DNA from: Diadophis punctatus similis
Lineage: Eukaryota; Chordata; Lepidosauria; Squamata; Dipsadidae
DNA: 64,000 nucleotides
Assembly: GCA_023053685.1 (NCBI GenBank)
Contig: JALIGW010000005.1
Span: forward strand, 51,325,742 to 51,389,741
Reading direction: 5' to 3'
Positions 1 through 8,795 of the stretch are shown in pieces. Position 1 is the stretch's first letter, and each line of letters begins with the position of its first letter. The notes below the pieces were generated by a model, which did no database searches, had not been told where the DNA came from, and was given only the letters and a program-made list of their open reading frames with translations. A program made the position numbers and the translations under genes.

Positions 1-1209
1 TCTAATGTTTATAAATATTTAAGGGAGTTAAAGTAATTTCATTGTAATTTCAGAGCCCAACAATGGAGAGAACTCAGCATGGGTGCGTGGAATCCTGCTC
101 CATGAGTCCAATCTCACTGCAATGTCAACCAAAAGTCCTCTCTGAGAACTTCTAAGAAGGAGCTACTTCGATCCTTTTTCTCCCAACCAAACTGTCTAAA
201 CTTTACTGTATGTTGGTTTATTCAATGACCAGGCTGGATAGCAATTCAATTCTGGCAACTGACAGCATGACAAGGGACATTTGATATGCAGCTGTTAAAT
301 ATACCTGACCTAAACCCACAAAACACAGAATAGACCTAAATGCAGTTCCCTATAGTTTGCTTGGGATTAAAATCTTTCAAAAGAGCTTCTTTATGCTATT
401 ATATAAAGTTCTTAGACTACAACTAGCCCAAGTGTATTTCTCTAATAATAATTGTCTATAGCAGCTTTTCTTAACTGGGGTTCCATAAAATTATGATTCT
501 TTATCATTTCACTTTTTTCTTCTTTTAGAAACAAATCCATAAAAGACTTCTCCAGTCTTTTAAAAAAATGCTTTTTCTTAATGGATTTAATGATTGAAGA
601 AGATGAGAATTAAATAAGGGATTGAGATGTATTCTGGAACAATTAAGAGGGAATTGGTTTGTTAATATCTGTTGAAGAGAAGGTCAGAAGTCACTATATT
701 CATAATTTTCGTCTCTCGTTTTTCTTTTCTTGCACTTTTCTTTTTTCTTTCCTATTTTTTTATTTAGATTGACTTTTATTTTTTGTGAAATTTTTAATAA
801 ATAGAAATAAAAAAAATATTGTCAAAGCTTAGATTGTTTTACTACAGAAAACATTGATTCATTGAGCTGAAATCAGCACACACCCCAGCCCTTTTGTATA
901 TAACACTACAATTCCACATCACTCAATATGAGTGGTTGGTTGGTTTACATTTATTCCAGGACTAATAAAAAGATTGCCTGGGGACATGCTTTTCTTGAAG
1001 CCAACACTTCTGCTTTGGAATTGTTCATCTAGCAGGGTAAACGTCAATCATTTTTCTTGATGTTATCTTGCTAAAATTGTTGAGCCTCTTTTGACTTATT
1101 TATTTTCTTGTATTAGCAAAATTTGTACTATTTTTTAAAAATGTATTCATTTTAGAATATTGGCATTATAACAACAAGCACAAGAAGAAGAATTGCTGTA
1201 TAAAAATAC
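1..1209. other. AT-rich unique sequence
   Basis: I see no gene, RNA or clear repeat here. The stretch is AT-rich, with short poly-T and poly-A runs and stop codons in all frames. Nothing supports an exon. Confidence 0.5.
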
Positions 1210-1428
1210 AGCATGGTGGTACAATAGTTAAAATTCAGTATTTCAGCAAACTCTGTTTACAATCTGGAGTTTGATCCTGAAAGGACTCAATGTTGACTTA
1301 GCTTTCTATTCTTCTGAGACTGATAAAATTAGTACTTGTTGGGGGCAATACACTGACATTGTAAACTGCCAGAGAGTTCTGTAAAGCACTATGCGATGGT
1401 ATATCAGTCTAAGTGCTATTGCTATTAA
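1210..1428 (+). mobile_element. Old L2-tailed tRNA SINE
   Basis: This diverged copy matches the better SINE at 5163-5395 over its whole length. It keeps the motif TTGGGGGCAATA, the AAAGCACTATG block and a TCTAAGTGCTATTGCTATT end. The tRNA-like head is poorly preserved. The GCTATT tail is of the kind mobilised by L2-type LINEs in squamates (family knowledge). The number of substitutions indicates an old insertion. Confidence 0.7.
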
Positions 1429-2197
1429 TTATTCTACATTAATTTATGTAGAATTTAATTTCAGTGCTGAGGGAATAACAAATTAAAAAAAATGTAATAA
1501 CAGAATAACAGTACAAGTTAGATTTCTATATTTATCACATTTGATATTTATTTTTAAAGAACCTTAAAACAATTCTCCCAAATTGATTATACTTTCAATA
1601 TAGCTGATTGAGTGATCACATGCCATCAAGTTATTGTTGATTCTTAATATATAATATTATCTGTCCATAAGGCATGGTGATCTGTCCTTAACCTGGTTTT
1701 TCAACTCTTCCATTGGCACCCCATTGTCATTGTAACTAAGTCTATCCACCATGCTGCTGGTCATCATCTTCTCTTCTCTTCTTGCTCAGCTGTTTCGGAC
1801 AAGTATGGATTAGCTCATTACCAGCCGAGAAGCTTCCTCAACTTCTTCTGTAAGAATTTGGTAGCAATGAGAGAAACAGAGAATTCGGATGCTCTCCTCC
1901 TCTATAACTGATTGGCAGATTGTATAATGTGCTACATGGAACAAAAGATGATTTACCGTTGTCAATAGGCACATCTATTCAGTATCATCTAGTCTGGCTT
2001 TGAATTATGATAATGGTCTTGCTCTTCTGTATCTCAGAAAAGGCTGTATTGGAAACTGTCAACTGTTCCCATTTACTAACTAAACATCTTATTTAGATGA
2101 AGACATTTAGTCTGTGAATTCCTTGGTGCTCTCTGAGTATAGTTGTTTGTTTGCAAATGACACTTACCTAGTGTATTGATGACCTTACCTAGTCAAG
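1429..2197. other. Unique sequence, possible old LINE trace
   Basis: There is no gene. About 1611-1790, containing CATGGTGATCTGTCCTTAAC and a CT-rich CTTCTCTTCTCTTCTTGC block, resembles an old interspersed repeat I have seen in reptile DNA, but I cannot assign its family. The remainder is AT-rich and unrecognised. Confidence 0.3.
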
Positions 2198-2199
2198 TA

Positions 2200-2340
2200 C
2201 TGTATTTTTCGGACTATAAGACACACTGAAGTATAAGACACTCCTTAGTTTTGGGGGAGGAAAACAAGGAAAAAAGGCCTCTGCCTCCAAGCAATTTGCC
2301 AAATAGCAAACAGCAAACAGTACATATGATATACACTGTT
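2200..2340 (-). mobile_element. Tc1/mariner-like MITE, old partial copy
   Basis: The end CTGTATTTTTCGGACTATAA, preceded by TA at 2198-2199, matches the reverse complement of the 3' end of the element at 2490-3555. The similarity continues through GTATAAGACAC, CTTAGTTTTGGGGG and TCTGCCTCCAAG. The opposite terminus is not visible, so this is a truncated or decayed copy in inverse orientation beside its relative. The inner boundary is approximate. Confidence 0.65.
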
Positions 2341-2489
2341 TGCTGTGTATTTCTGTGCATGTGTGCCTGACCCATAAAATAGCAAAGAATTGGAGAAATG
2401 TACATTATGCCAGAAAGTTTTCTTAAATGTATCACACTAACTCCTCCCAATTATTTAAATAGATCTACTCCAAGGTAACTCAGGATTTA

Positions 2490-3555
2490 CCGTATTTTTC
2501 GGAGTATAAGACGCACCTTTTTCCTCCCTAAAAGTGGCTGAAAATTCAGGTGCGTCTTATACTTCGAATGTAGCTTTTTTTTTCCAGCCCTAACTAGGTG
2601 CTAACAGATCTTCCCAGCTCTTACCTTGCAGGCTCTTTCATTGTTACTCTCTCCAAAGAATGTTTTTCCAGCCCTAAGTCTTTGCAGGGTTTTTTTTTTC
2701 ATTGCTCTACTTGCTCCAAAGAAGTTGTTTTCTAGCCCTAACCAGGTGCTAACGATCTTCCCAGCTCTTACTGGCTTGCAGGCTCTTTCATTGTTATTCT
2801 CTCAGAAGGTTTTTTTAAGTCCTAACCAGGAGATAAAATAATGTGCTGCAGCTGCTCCGAATAAGTTTTTTTTTAGCCCTAACCAGGTGCTAACGATCTT
2901 CCCAGCTCTTACTGGCTTGCAGGCTCTTTCATTGTTATTCTCTCAGAAGAATGTTTTCCAGCCCTAAGTCTTTGCAGGTTTTTTTTTCATTGCTCTACTT
3001 GCTCCAAAGAAGTTGTTTTCTAGCCCTAACCAGGTGCTAACGATCTTCCCAGCTCTTACTGGCTTGCAGGCTCTTTCATTGTTATTCTCTCAGAAGAATG
3101 TTTTCCAGCCCTAAGTCTTTGCAGGTTTTTTTTTCATTGCTCTACTTGCTCCAAAGAAATTGTTTTCTAGCCCTAACCAGGTGCTAACGATCTTCCCAGC
3201 TCTTACTGGCTTGCAGGCTCTTTCATTGTTATTCTCTCAGAAGGTTTTTTTAAGTCCTAACCAGGAGATAAAATAATGTGCTGCAGCTGCTCCGAATAAG
3301 TTTTTGTTTTAGCCCTAACCAGGTGCTAACGATTTTCCCAGCTCTTACTGGCTTGCAGGCTCTTTCATTGTTACTCTCTCAGAAGAAGGTTTTTTAAAGT
3401 CCTAACCAGGAGATAAAATAATGTGCTGAAGCTGACCAGACTAAGGATGCTAGCCAGATGAATACCTGGTAGGCAGATTGTTTTCCCCTATTTTCTTCCC
3501 CAAAAACTAAGGTGCGTCTTATACTCCGGTGCGTCTTATACTCCGAAAAATACGG
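2490..3555. mobile_element. Tc1/mariner-like MITE with TA target site
   Basis: The left end CCGTATTTTTCGGAGTATAA and the right end TTATACTCCGAAAAATACGG are perfect inverted repeats, each next to a TA dinucleotide (2488-2489, 3556-3557). That fits a Tc1/mariner-superfamily insertion. The 3' terminal motif GTGCGTCTTATACTCCG is present twice in tandem. There is no transposase frame, and the interior is almost wholly a minisatellite (2593-3440). The element would need transposase supplied in trans. Superfamily assignment rests on the TA duplication and terminal repeats. Confidence 0.8.
2593..3440. repeat. Internal two-type minisatellite, ~145-bp units
   Basis: The landmark AACCAGGTGCTAACGATCTT recurs near 2593, 2741, 2882, 3029, 3176 and 3318. 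All units share the first half (AGCTCTTACTGGCTTGCAGG). The second halves come in two forms. Type A contains CCCTAAGTCTTTGCAGG and TTGCTCTACTTGCTCC. Type B contains GTCCTAACCAGGAGATAAAA and GCTGCAGCTGCTCCG. The order is A-B-A-A-B-B', with the last unit running into the element's 3' end. Confidence 0.85.
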
Positions 3556-3741
3556 TAACTCTAATACTAAACAGGACACTGTTACATTTCAGACTATACT
3601 TGTACAGAGCTGTTAAAATTAATTAAAATTTCTGGAAGTATACATTATTCTCTATTATTTAAAAGAAGATACAATAGCACTGGACCTCTTCAGAGCAAGC
3701 ATTTATTTTAAAAAGCTTCTTTATTTTGTTAAGTTGTCTAG

Positions 3742-3879
3742 AGGTCTCCAACCTTGGCAACTTTAAGACTTGTGGACTTCAACTCCCAGAATTCCACAGC
3801 CAGCAGCTAACAAAGCTGGCTGTGGAATTCTGGGAGTTGAAGTCCACAAGTCTTAAAATTGCCAAGGTTGGAAACACCT
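3742..3879. mobile_element. Foldback hAT-like MITE
   Basis: A near-perfect inverted repeat has arms of about 60 bp around GGACTTCAACTCCCAGAATT and its complement, with a short spacer. It is related to the element at 29746-29863. Ends are AGGTCTCCAACC and GGTTGGAAACACCT. Target duplications are not clear here (TTGTCTAG against GGCTAGAA), so the hAT assignment relies on its relative. Confidence 0.75.
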
Positions 3880-5162
3880 GGCTAGAACAATAATAAAGCA
3901 GTCTTTAAAAAATAAGTCTAATAATTTGAACATTCTACAGACATTTATAGTTATTCACTTACCCCCTTGCATCCAGCAGAAAATAAAAATCTGCGTGTCT
4001 CTCCCAGCTATTTGCCTCTTTGCAGCTAGTTTCACTTTCATTTTCTCCACGTGGCAAACCTAATCAGCTGTAGGTCGGGAACCTGCTACTGACTTGCTTG
4101 ACTTTACAGGCTCTTCCCTCTTTGCTGCAAGCAGGTAAATTGCTGGAAAACAGAGGCCAAAGGGTGGGGGTGGCTGGGTGGGTGGGGCTGCATTTGGTGT
4201 ATAAGATGCACACCTGCAAGCAAAATCCAAGTTCAAAGAGCACCAAAGACTCCACAGTTCGAGCTACATATATATTTTCTCTTTTTGAAGACATTTAGTT
4301 TCTTAATATCAAGGATCACTTCAAGATAAGAAATACAGTCATTGAGGTTGATTTTACTTTGGCAGACTGCCATAACTTCTTTAGAAAGAGTTATCCAAAG
4401 TAGATTGGAGTAAATTTAAAATTCAGATACATATGCTGTATATTGAAGTAATATAGTCCAGGAATAGATATGCTATATCTTTCAGTTGATCATGCTATTT
4501 GCTTTCCAATTTCTATTCTGTAAAATGGAAATAATTGTAGCCTGTTGCAGAGATAGTTACTAGAGAGAACTCAGTAGTATTTTTCAAATTAAACAAGCTA
4601 CTCCTTGTGATTGATTGTGAAGAAACAGAACAATATTCTACCACAGGCTTATTACATGAGTTTCGGCAAGAATAAATTCTTACAATTGGGAGAAAAAGCA
4701 AATGTATTTTTTTGTTGTTATCATTCCAGAATTCTCTCATGCAAGCACTCTAATAATATATAGCCTTCAGACAAGGCATTTTCTAATACAAAACACATCA
4801 GTATGACATTTTACTGTGCACAGAGTAGAAAGAAATGGCTCACAAATTTTCTTTCTCCACTTTTGCTTCCATATTTCCATTATTGGCCACGAATAATAAA
4901 TTGCATCTCCAAAAGCAGAGAACTCGCCCCTCAAAAGCAATGTCTAAAAATGCATTATAATGAATTATTATTGTCCCTCAGGAATTAGAATAGATGTAAA
5001 AGGTAAGATAAATAGTTTAAGGAACAAAAACTGAATTTAGTTTTTAGTTTTTTGCTTTAGTATTTATTTTAGTATTTATTGTGCTTTAGTATTTATATTC
5101 ATCTTGGAACAATACATTAGAGAACTTTTATACAAAATTTGAATTTTAAATTCAAATTTAAA
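3880..5162. other. AT-rich unique sequence
   Basis: No gene, RNA or assignable repeat is visible. A G-rich patch lies near 4155-4190. The overlapping short frames at 4064-4298 occupy both strands and have no recognisable protein content. Confidence 0.5.
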
Positions 5163-5395
5163 GGTGGCGCAGTGGTTAAAAGCAGCACTGCAACCTTCAG
5201 CTGATTGCTAGTTCAGCAGTTCAGCAGTTCAAATCTCACCAGGCTCAAGGTTGACTCAGCCTTCCATCCTTCCGAGGTGGGTAAATGAGGACCCAGATTG
5301 TTGGGGGCAATATGCTGAACTCTGTAAACCGCTTAGAGAGGGTCGTAAAGCACTATGAAGCGGTATATAAGTCTAAGTGCTATTGCTATTGCTAT
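5163..5395 (+). mobile_element. L2-tailed tRNA-derived SINE
   Basis: This well-preserved SINE starts with a tRNA-like head (GTGGCGCAGTGGTTAAAAGC, then a B-box-like GTTCAAATCTCACC). Its body reads CAAGGTTGACTCAGCCTTCC and GGACCCAGATTGTTGGGGGC. It ends AAGTGCTATTGCTATT, repeated. A short direct duplication (CAGTTCAGCAGTTCA) sits just before the B box. It serves as the reference for the other copies in this window. Confidence 0.88.
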
Positions 5396-5636
5396 TGAAT
5401 TATAATATATTTCAGTTTTTTAAAATATATGGTATTTGATATTTTGAACAAATTAATAACATTAATGATATTAATTAATACTAAATAATTTGGAATGTTG
5501 AAGATAGAAGAGCCAAACATAAGTGATACTCTGAATATATATGATAAATGGAGTAAGTGATATCCTATCAAAGAAGAACTAAGCAACAGTAGCTTTTATC
5601 AACAGTTCAAAAATGTAAAGTGAAGGAAACTGAAGG
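5396..5636. other. AT-rich unique sequence
   Basis: AT-rich DNA separates the SINE from the CR1/L3 fragment. Nothing assignable is seen. Confidence 0.5.
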
Positions 5637-5745
5637 ATGAAAAATCAATTACTGCCAACCTGCCTTCCATTGAGGACCTGTATACTGGCCCCTCGCATCC
5701 TGGACATAAGTTGTTTCAACTCCTACCCTCAAAATGACGCTATAG
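5637..5745 (+). mobile_element. CR1/L3 LINE 3' part, 5' half of a split copy
   Basis: CTTCCATTGAGGACCTGTAT and CATCCTGGACATAAGTTGTT are typical of the end of ORF2 in the snake CR1/L3 LINE. The copy is interrupted by the hAT at 5746-7025 and continues at 7026 with AGCACTGCACACCAAGACAA. The two halves join across the duplicated CGCTATAG. The copy is 5'-truncated, and no reverse-transcriptase domain is kept. Confidence 0.8.
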
Positions 5746-5989
5746 TAAGGTGACCAGACGTCCCGATTTTGGCGGCACAGACCCGCTTTTTAATCATTTG
5801 TCCCGCGTCCCGCCCGCCCTCTTAAAAAGTCCCGATTTTTTAAAACAATGCCCGACTAGGGCATTCTTTCAAAAAATCGGCCTGCAGGCACTCGAGGACG
5901 GCCAGGTTGGGCCCAGCCGCAGGGGCAGCAGCAGCAGCAGCAGGCCCTCTCAAAATCGGGACATCTGGTCACCTTAAAACACCCACCCA

Positions 5990-6292
5990 TGCCTTTCTCT
6001 CTGCAAGGCGGGCGCGGAGAGATGATGTCGCTGCTGTTGGCGCCCCACGCTGATTGGCTGTTGAAGGGTGAGCGGCGGCGGCGACAGCAGCAAGCCGGGA
6101 GCGCTCGCCCAGAATTGGAGTCAGCGAGCAGCTGGGCATCGGGGCTCTTCCCCCGCCTTCTCCATCCTCCAGGGTCACCACTGCGGGGGTTCCGACTCTC
6201 CGATGGTGCCTGCGTTGGAAGGGAAGGGGGGGAAGAAAGGCAGCCTGCGGGGCTTGGCACGGCTGGGAGTTGCGAGGCGGCGTAGCAACCGG
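5990..6292. other. CpG-rich segment inside the hAT element
   Basis: About 300 bp of high-GC, CpG-rich sequence differs sharply from the AT-rich surroundings. It contains an inverted CCAAT-type motif (GCTGATTGGCTG) and a triplet-rich GCGGCGGCGGC stretch. It looks like a CpG-island promoter or 5' UTR carried by the transposon. I recognise no gene, so origin is inference. Confidence 0.4.
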
Positions 6293-6473
6293 GCTGTTCC
6301 TCCAGGGTGTGCTAAAGTGCTCGAGTTTTTTCTCTCTCACACACACATGCACAACCTTCCAACGACCGGGTCGGACTGGATCTCCCAGCATGACTTCCTG
6401 GTCATTGGAAGGTTGTGCATGTGTGTGTGAGAGAGAAAAAACTCGAGCACTTTAGCACACCCGGAGGAACAGC
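6293..6473. repeat. Long near-perfect palindrome
   Basis: Arms 6305-6367 and 6400-6462 are 63 bp each with one mismatch. With one small indel they extend to 6293-6367 and 6400-6473. The loop is about 32 bp. The core includes GTGCTAAAGTGCTCGAG and a CA/GA-rich stretch. Such fidelity implies a recent origin or copy correction. Confidence 0.9.
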
Positions 6474-6714
6474 GCGACAGGGAGACATGCGCACAGGGAA
6501 CCACTGAAGCTCTTGGTTGGAGAATGGCAAGCCGTGGTTGCCCGCACCCTGGGTGGAGCTGCCTTGCAATGGGCCTGACCAAAAGAAAGGCTGACGGCCA
6601 GCCAGGCGCTCTACGCAGGCGCAAATTGGGAACGCGCGACAGGGAGACATGTGCACAGGGAACCGCTGAAGCTCTTGGTTGGAGAATGGCAAGCCGTGGT
6701 TGCCCGCACCCTGG
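6474..6714 (+). repeat. Two-copy direct repeat, 162-bp spacing
   Basis: Two copies of about 79 bp (6474-6552 and 6636-6714) share GAAGCTCTTGGTTGGAGAAT and CAAGCCGTGGTTGCCCGCAC. They differ at only a few positions, including CATGCGC against CATGTGC. Both lie inside the hAT element. Confidence 0.85.
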
Positions 6715-6913
6715 TAATGCGCTGCTAGCGCTGTTTCCGGGTAGTAAAAAAAAGGGTAAAAGCTCACCAGAGGACTAAATGGAAAGGCCTCAGCCCCCAA
6801 AGGAAATTTAGGTTTTGCAGATACCAGGAAGGGAGGTAGGGGAGAAAGCATCACGTGAACCTGGCACCCCGTCCTGCCTGCCCCGCCCCGTGCCCCGTAC
6901 TCAGCTCTTGACT

Positions 6914-6965
6914 TTTGCCCTCTGCGCATGCGCAGCGTTCTGCACATGCGCAGAGGGCAAAATTC
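6914..6965. repeat. Hairpin with CTGCGCATGCGCAG core
   Basis: TTTGCCCTCTGCGCATGCGC is mirrored by TGCGCAGAGGGCAAAA a few bases on. The same hairpin, followed by CAAATGGCG in both cases, lies in the centre of the hAT MITE at 12140-12451. The two elements therefore share an internal module although their ends differ. Confidence 0.8.
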
Positions 6966-7025
6966 AAATGGCGCCGAGGCGGGCCCGCCCCCCCGTCCCG
7001 CTTAAAAAAAAATCTGGTCACTTTA

Positions 7026-7424
7026 CGCTATAGAGCACTGCACACCAAGACAACTAGACACAAGAACAGTTTTTTCCTGAAAGCCATCACTCTGCTAAAC
7101 AAATAATTCCCTCACCACTGTCAAACTATTTCCTCACCACTGTCAAACTAAGGCTGCATTATTATTACTATTAGTCTTCTCATCGTTCCTATCACCCATC
7201 TCCTCCCACTTATGACTGTATGACTGTAACTTGTTGCTTGTATCATTACAATTTATATTAATATTGATTTTTTCTTGATTGCTTATTTGTACCCTATGAC
7301 AATCATTAAGTGTTGTACCTCATGATTCTTGACAAATGTATCTTTTCTTTTATGTACACTGAGAGCATATGCACCAAAGACAAATTCCTTGTGTGTCCAA
7401 TCACACTTGCCCAATAAAGAATTC
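7026..7424 (+). mobile_element. CR1/L3 LINE 3' end, 3' half of a split copy
   Basis: After the duplicated CGCTATAG the LINE continues with CACTGCACACCAAGACAACT, GCCATCACTCTGCTAAACAA, CCCTATGACAATCATTAAG and GTGTGTCCAATCACACTTGC, ending CCAATAAAGAATTCT. This is the 3' UTR and terminus of the snake CR1/L3 family. A short direct duplication (CCCTCACCACTGTCAAACTA-like) occurs at 7109-7150. It leads without a gap into the ATTCT array. Confidence 0.85.
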
Positions 7425-7535
7425 TATTCTATTCTATTCTATTCTATTCTATTCTATTCTATTCTATTCTATTCTATTCTATTCTATTCTATTCTATTCT
7501 ATTCTATTCTATTCTATTCTATTCTATTCTATTCT
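7421..7535 (+). repeat. (ATTCT)n microsatellite, about 23 units
   Basis: A perfect pentanucleotide array begins exactly at the CR1/L3 terminus. Seeding of AATAG/ATTCT arrays by CR1/L3 3' ends is described for advanced snakes (established knowledge), so the array supports both the organism call and the LINE orientation. Tyr/Ser/Ile/Leu/Phe-repeat frames across it are artefacts. Confidence 0.95.
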
Positions 7536-7779
7536 AAAGGGAAGGAAATTGAGAGATTTTCTTGATCTCCTTCGTTACCATGTACTGTATGTAAACATTG
7601 TATGTATCTTTAGCCTTGATAGTCTAAATCAGTGGTTCCCAAAGTGGGCGGTACCACCCCCGGGGGATGGTGGGAACCCTTAGGGGGGCGGTGAGAGGCA
7701 AGGGTGGCGACAGGGGGGCGGTGAGAGGGGCCGGGGGGGCGGTAGGTGGTTCGCCATGCTTTTGCACTTAAAGCTTCCT

Positions 7780-7880
7780 CGCGTTCCTCGCTCTTGTGTG
7801 CAGGGCAGCCCATTCTGAAAGAAAATGCGAGATGTTTTCTTTCAGAATGGGCTGCCCTGCACACAAGAGCGTGGAATGTG
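7780..7880. repeat. Hairpin 1 inside the hAT element
   Basis: Arms 7791-7825 and 7835-7869 are perfectly complementary over 35 bp (core GCAGGGCAGCCCATTCTGAA), with a 9-base loop, and extend imperfectly outward. The module ends in ACAAGTGCTAGG. Confidence 0.9.
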
Positions 7881-8005
7881 ACGGAATTACAAGTGCTAGG
7901 TATGATGCCTGTCTCGCGGCCCACCCAGCCCCCGCCCAGACTTCACTCCGCCCCACCCCGCATGACTGGTCACTCCAAACTGCGTCCCATCGCGCGACGG
8001 GCGTC

Positions 8006-8152
8006 CTACCTAGCACTTGAAGTTCTCTCGCATTCCTTGCTCTTGTGTGCAGGGCAGCCCATTCTGAAAGAAAAAGCGAGATATTTTCTTTCAGAATGGG
8101 CTGCCCTGCATCCAAGAGCGTGGAATGCAATAGAGTTACAAGTGCTAGGTAC
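8006..8152. repeat. Hairpin 2 inside the hAT element
   Basis: This is a second copy of the hairpin 1 module, with inner arms 8040-8074 and 8084-8118. Outer arms reach CCTAGCACTTGAAGTTC and its imperfect complement AGAGTTACAAGTGCTAGG. One inner arm carries CATCC in place of CACAC, so the copies have begun to diverge. Confidence 0.88.
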
Positions 8153-8278
8153 TGAGCACGATACAGCGACAAGGGAAGCCGACCACTACCGAAGCTGCTC
8201 GGGCAAGCGCTCGCAGACTCGCGGGAAGGCCCTGCTGTGGAACCTGCATGTGCGCGGACTTTCCCGCCTGGCATCCCC

Positions 8279-8291
8279 GGTGCCTAGCAAC
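8279..8291 (+). promoter_or_regulatory. Candidate RFX X-box before captured exon
   Basis: GGTGCCTAGCAAC fits the RFX X-box pattern GTNRCC-N(0-3)-RGYAAC. The right half AGCAAC is exact, the spacer is one base, and the left half GGTGCC has one mismatch. It lies about 35 bp before the ATG at 8326. X-boxes typically sit close upstream of cilium genes, and RSPH14 is one. Function in the transposon is unproven. Confidence 0.45.
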
Positions 8292-8325
8292 CCGGCATGT
8301 GCAATTCAGCAGGCTCCCCTCTGGT

Positions 8326-8518
8326 ATGGCACACCCGTGGATCTCAGCCCAGCTGCCCCCGACACAGACCCCACAAGGTGCTTGTGGCCTTTGGCCACCA
8401 AGGCCTCCCCAAGCTCAATGAAGAGCTGCAGCACCCCGAGCTGCTGACGTGGCAGCTGGCCTTGATGCCGCTCTGCGACCTGTTGCACGACCCGGAGAAC
8501 GCTTACCAAGCCATCGGC
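8326..8518 (+). pseudogene. RSPH14: Captured RSPH14 first coding exon, frameshifted
   Basis: Starting at an ATG, the translation reads [12 protein letters not shown]. After a frame change it reads DTDPT, and after a second it reads [18 protein letters not shown], then LLTWQLALM and LCDLLHDPE, ending around YQAIG. This parallels the N-terminus of vertebrate RSPH14 (RTDR1), a radial-spoke armadillo-repeat protein of motile cilia, from its start codon through [16 protein letters not shown] and LCDL.HDPE. Two single-base deletions (one after the PP codons, one in the AAG after DPT) explain the shifts, so it is not translatable. After 8518 similarity stops at CTG|GTTGAG, which resembles a splice donor and suggests genomic capture. 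Identification is from remembered family sequence and needs alignment. Confidence 0.75.
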
Positions 8519-8561
8519 CTGGTTGAGCGGTGGTGGCAGTGGTGGCCTGGCCATGGCTGGC

Positions 8562-8726
8562 GGGAGGGAAGGGAAGGGAGGGAAGAAGGAAAGAAAAAGG
8601 AAAGAAAGAGAGAGAGAGAGGAAGGAAGGAAGACAGAAAGAAAGAGAAAGAATGATGGTAGGAAGGAAGGAAGGAAGATAGACAGAAAAAGAAAGGAGGG
8701 AGGGAAGAAGGAAAGAAAGAAAGAAA

Positions 8727-8795
<69 letters not shown>

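Larger units (their letters stand above)
5746..7025. mobile_element. Composite hAT element inside CR1/L3
   Basis: The ends are TAAGGTGACCAGACG and TCTGGTCACTTTA. A perfect 8-bp target duplication, CGCTATAG, lies at 5738-5745 and 7026-7033, the size expected for hAT. A third terminus, AAATCGGGACATCTGGTCAC, ends at about 5976, so the first 231 bp alone form a complete MITE with matching inverted ends. The remaining kilobase is GC- and CpG-rich and carries a long palindrome, a 162-bp-period duplication and a hairpin. There is no transposase frame. Open frames at 5856-6947 overlap on both strands and reflect base composition. Confidence 0.85.

Noticed and set aside
2593..3440. Regularly spaced repeats resembling a CRISPR array
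   Set aside because: Units are ~145 bp with no unique spacers, inside a mariner-like element in vertebrate DNA.
5163..5250. tRNA gene-like A and B boxes
   Set aside because: They belong to the head of a SINE followed by its body and tail; no cloverleaf tRNA end is present.
5856..6947. Several overlapping frames of 95-181 codons on both strands
   Set aside because: GC-rich transposon DNA lacks stops by composition, the frames overlap on both strands, and the palindrome makes them mirror images.
7329..7683. Frames of 78 and 104 codons over the ATTCT array
   Set aside because: The Ser/Ile/Leu/Phe/Tyr repeat is a translation of the microsatellite.
7746..8447. 233-codon plus-strand frame across the hAT hairpins
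   Set aside because: It runs through both hairpins and is in the wrong frame for most of the RSPH14 similarity. Only the 8326-8518 piece has protein resemblance.
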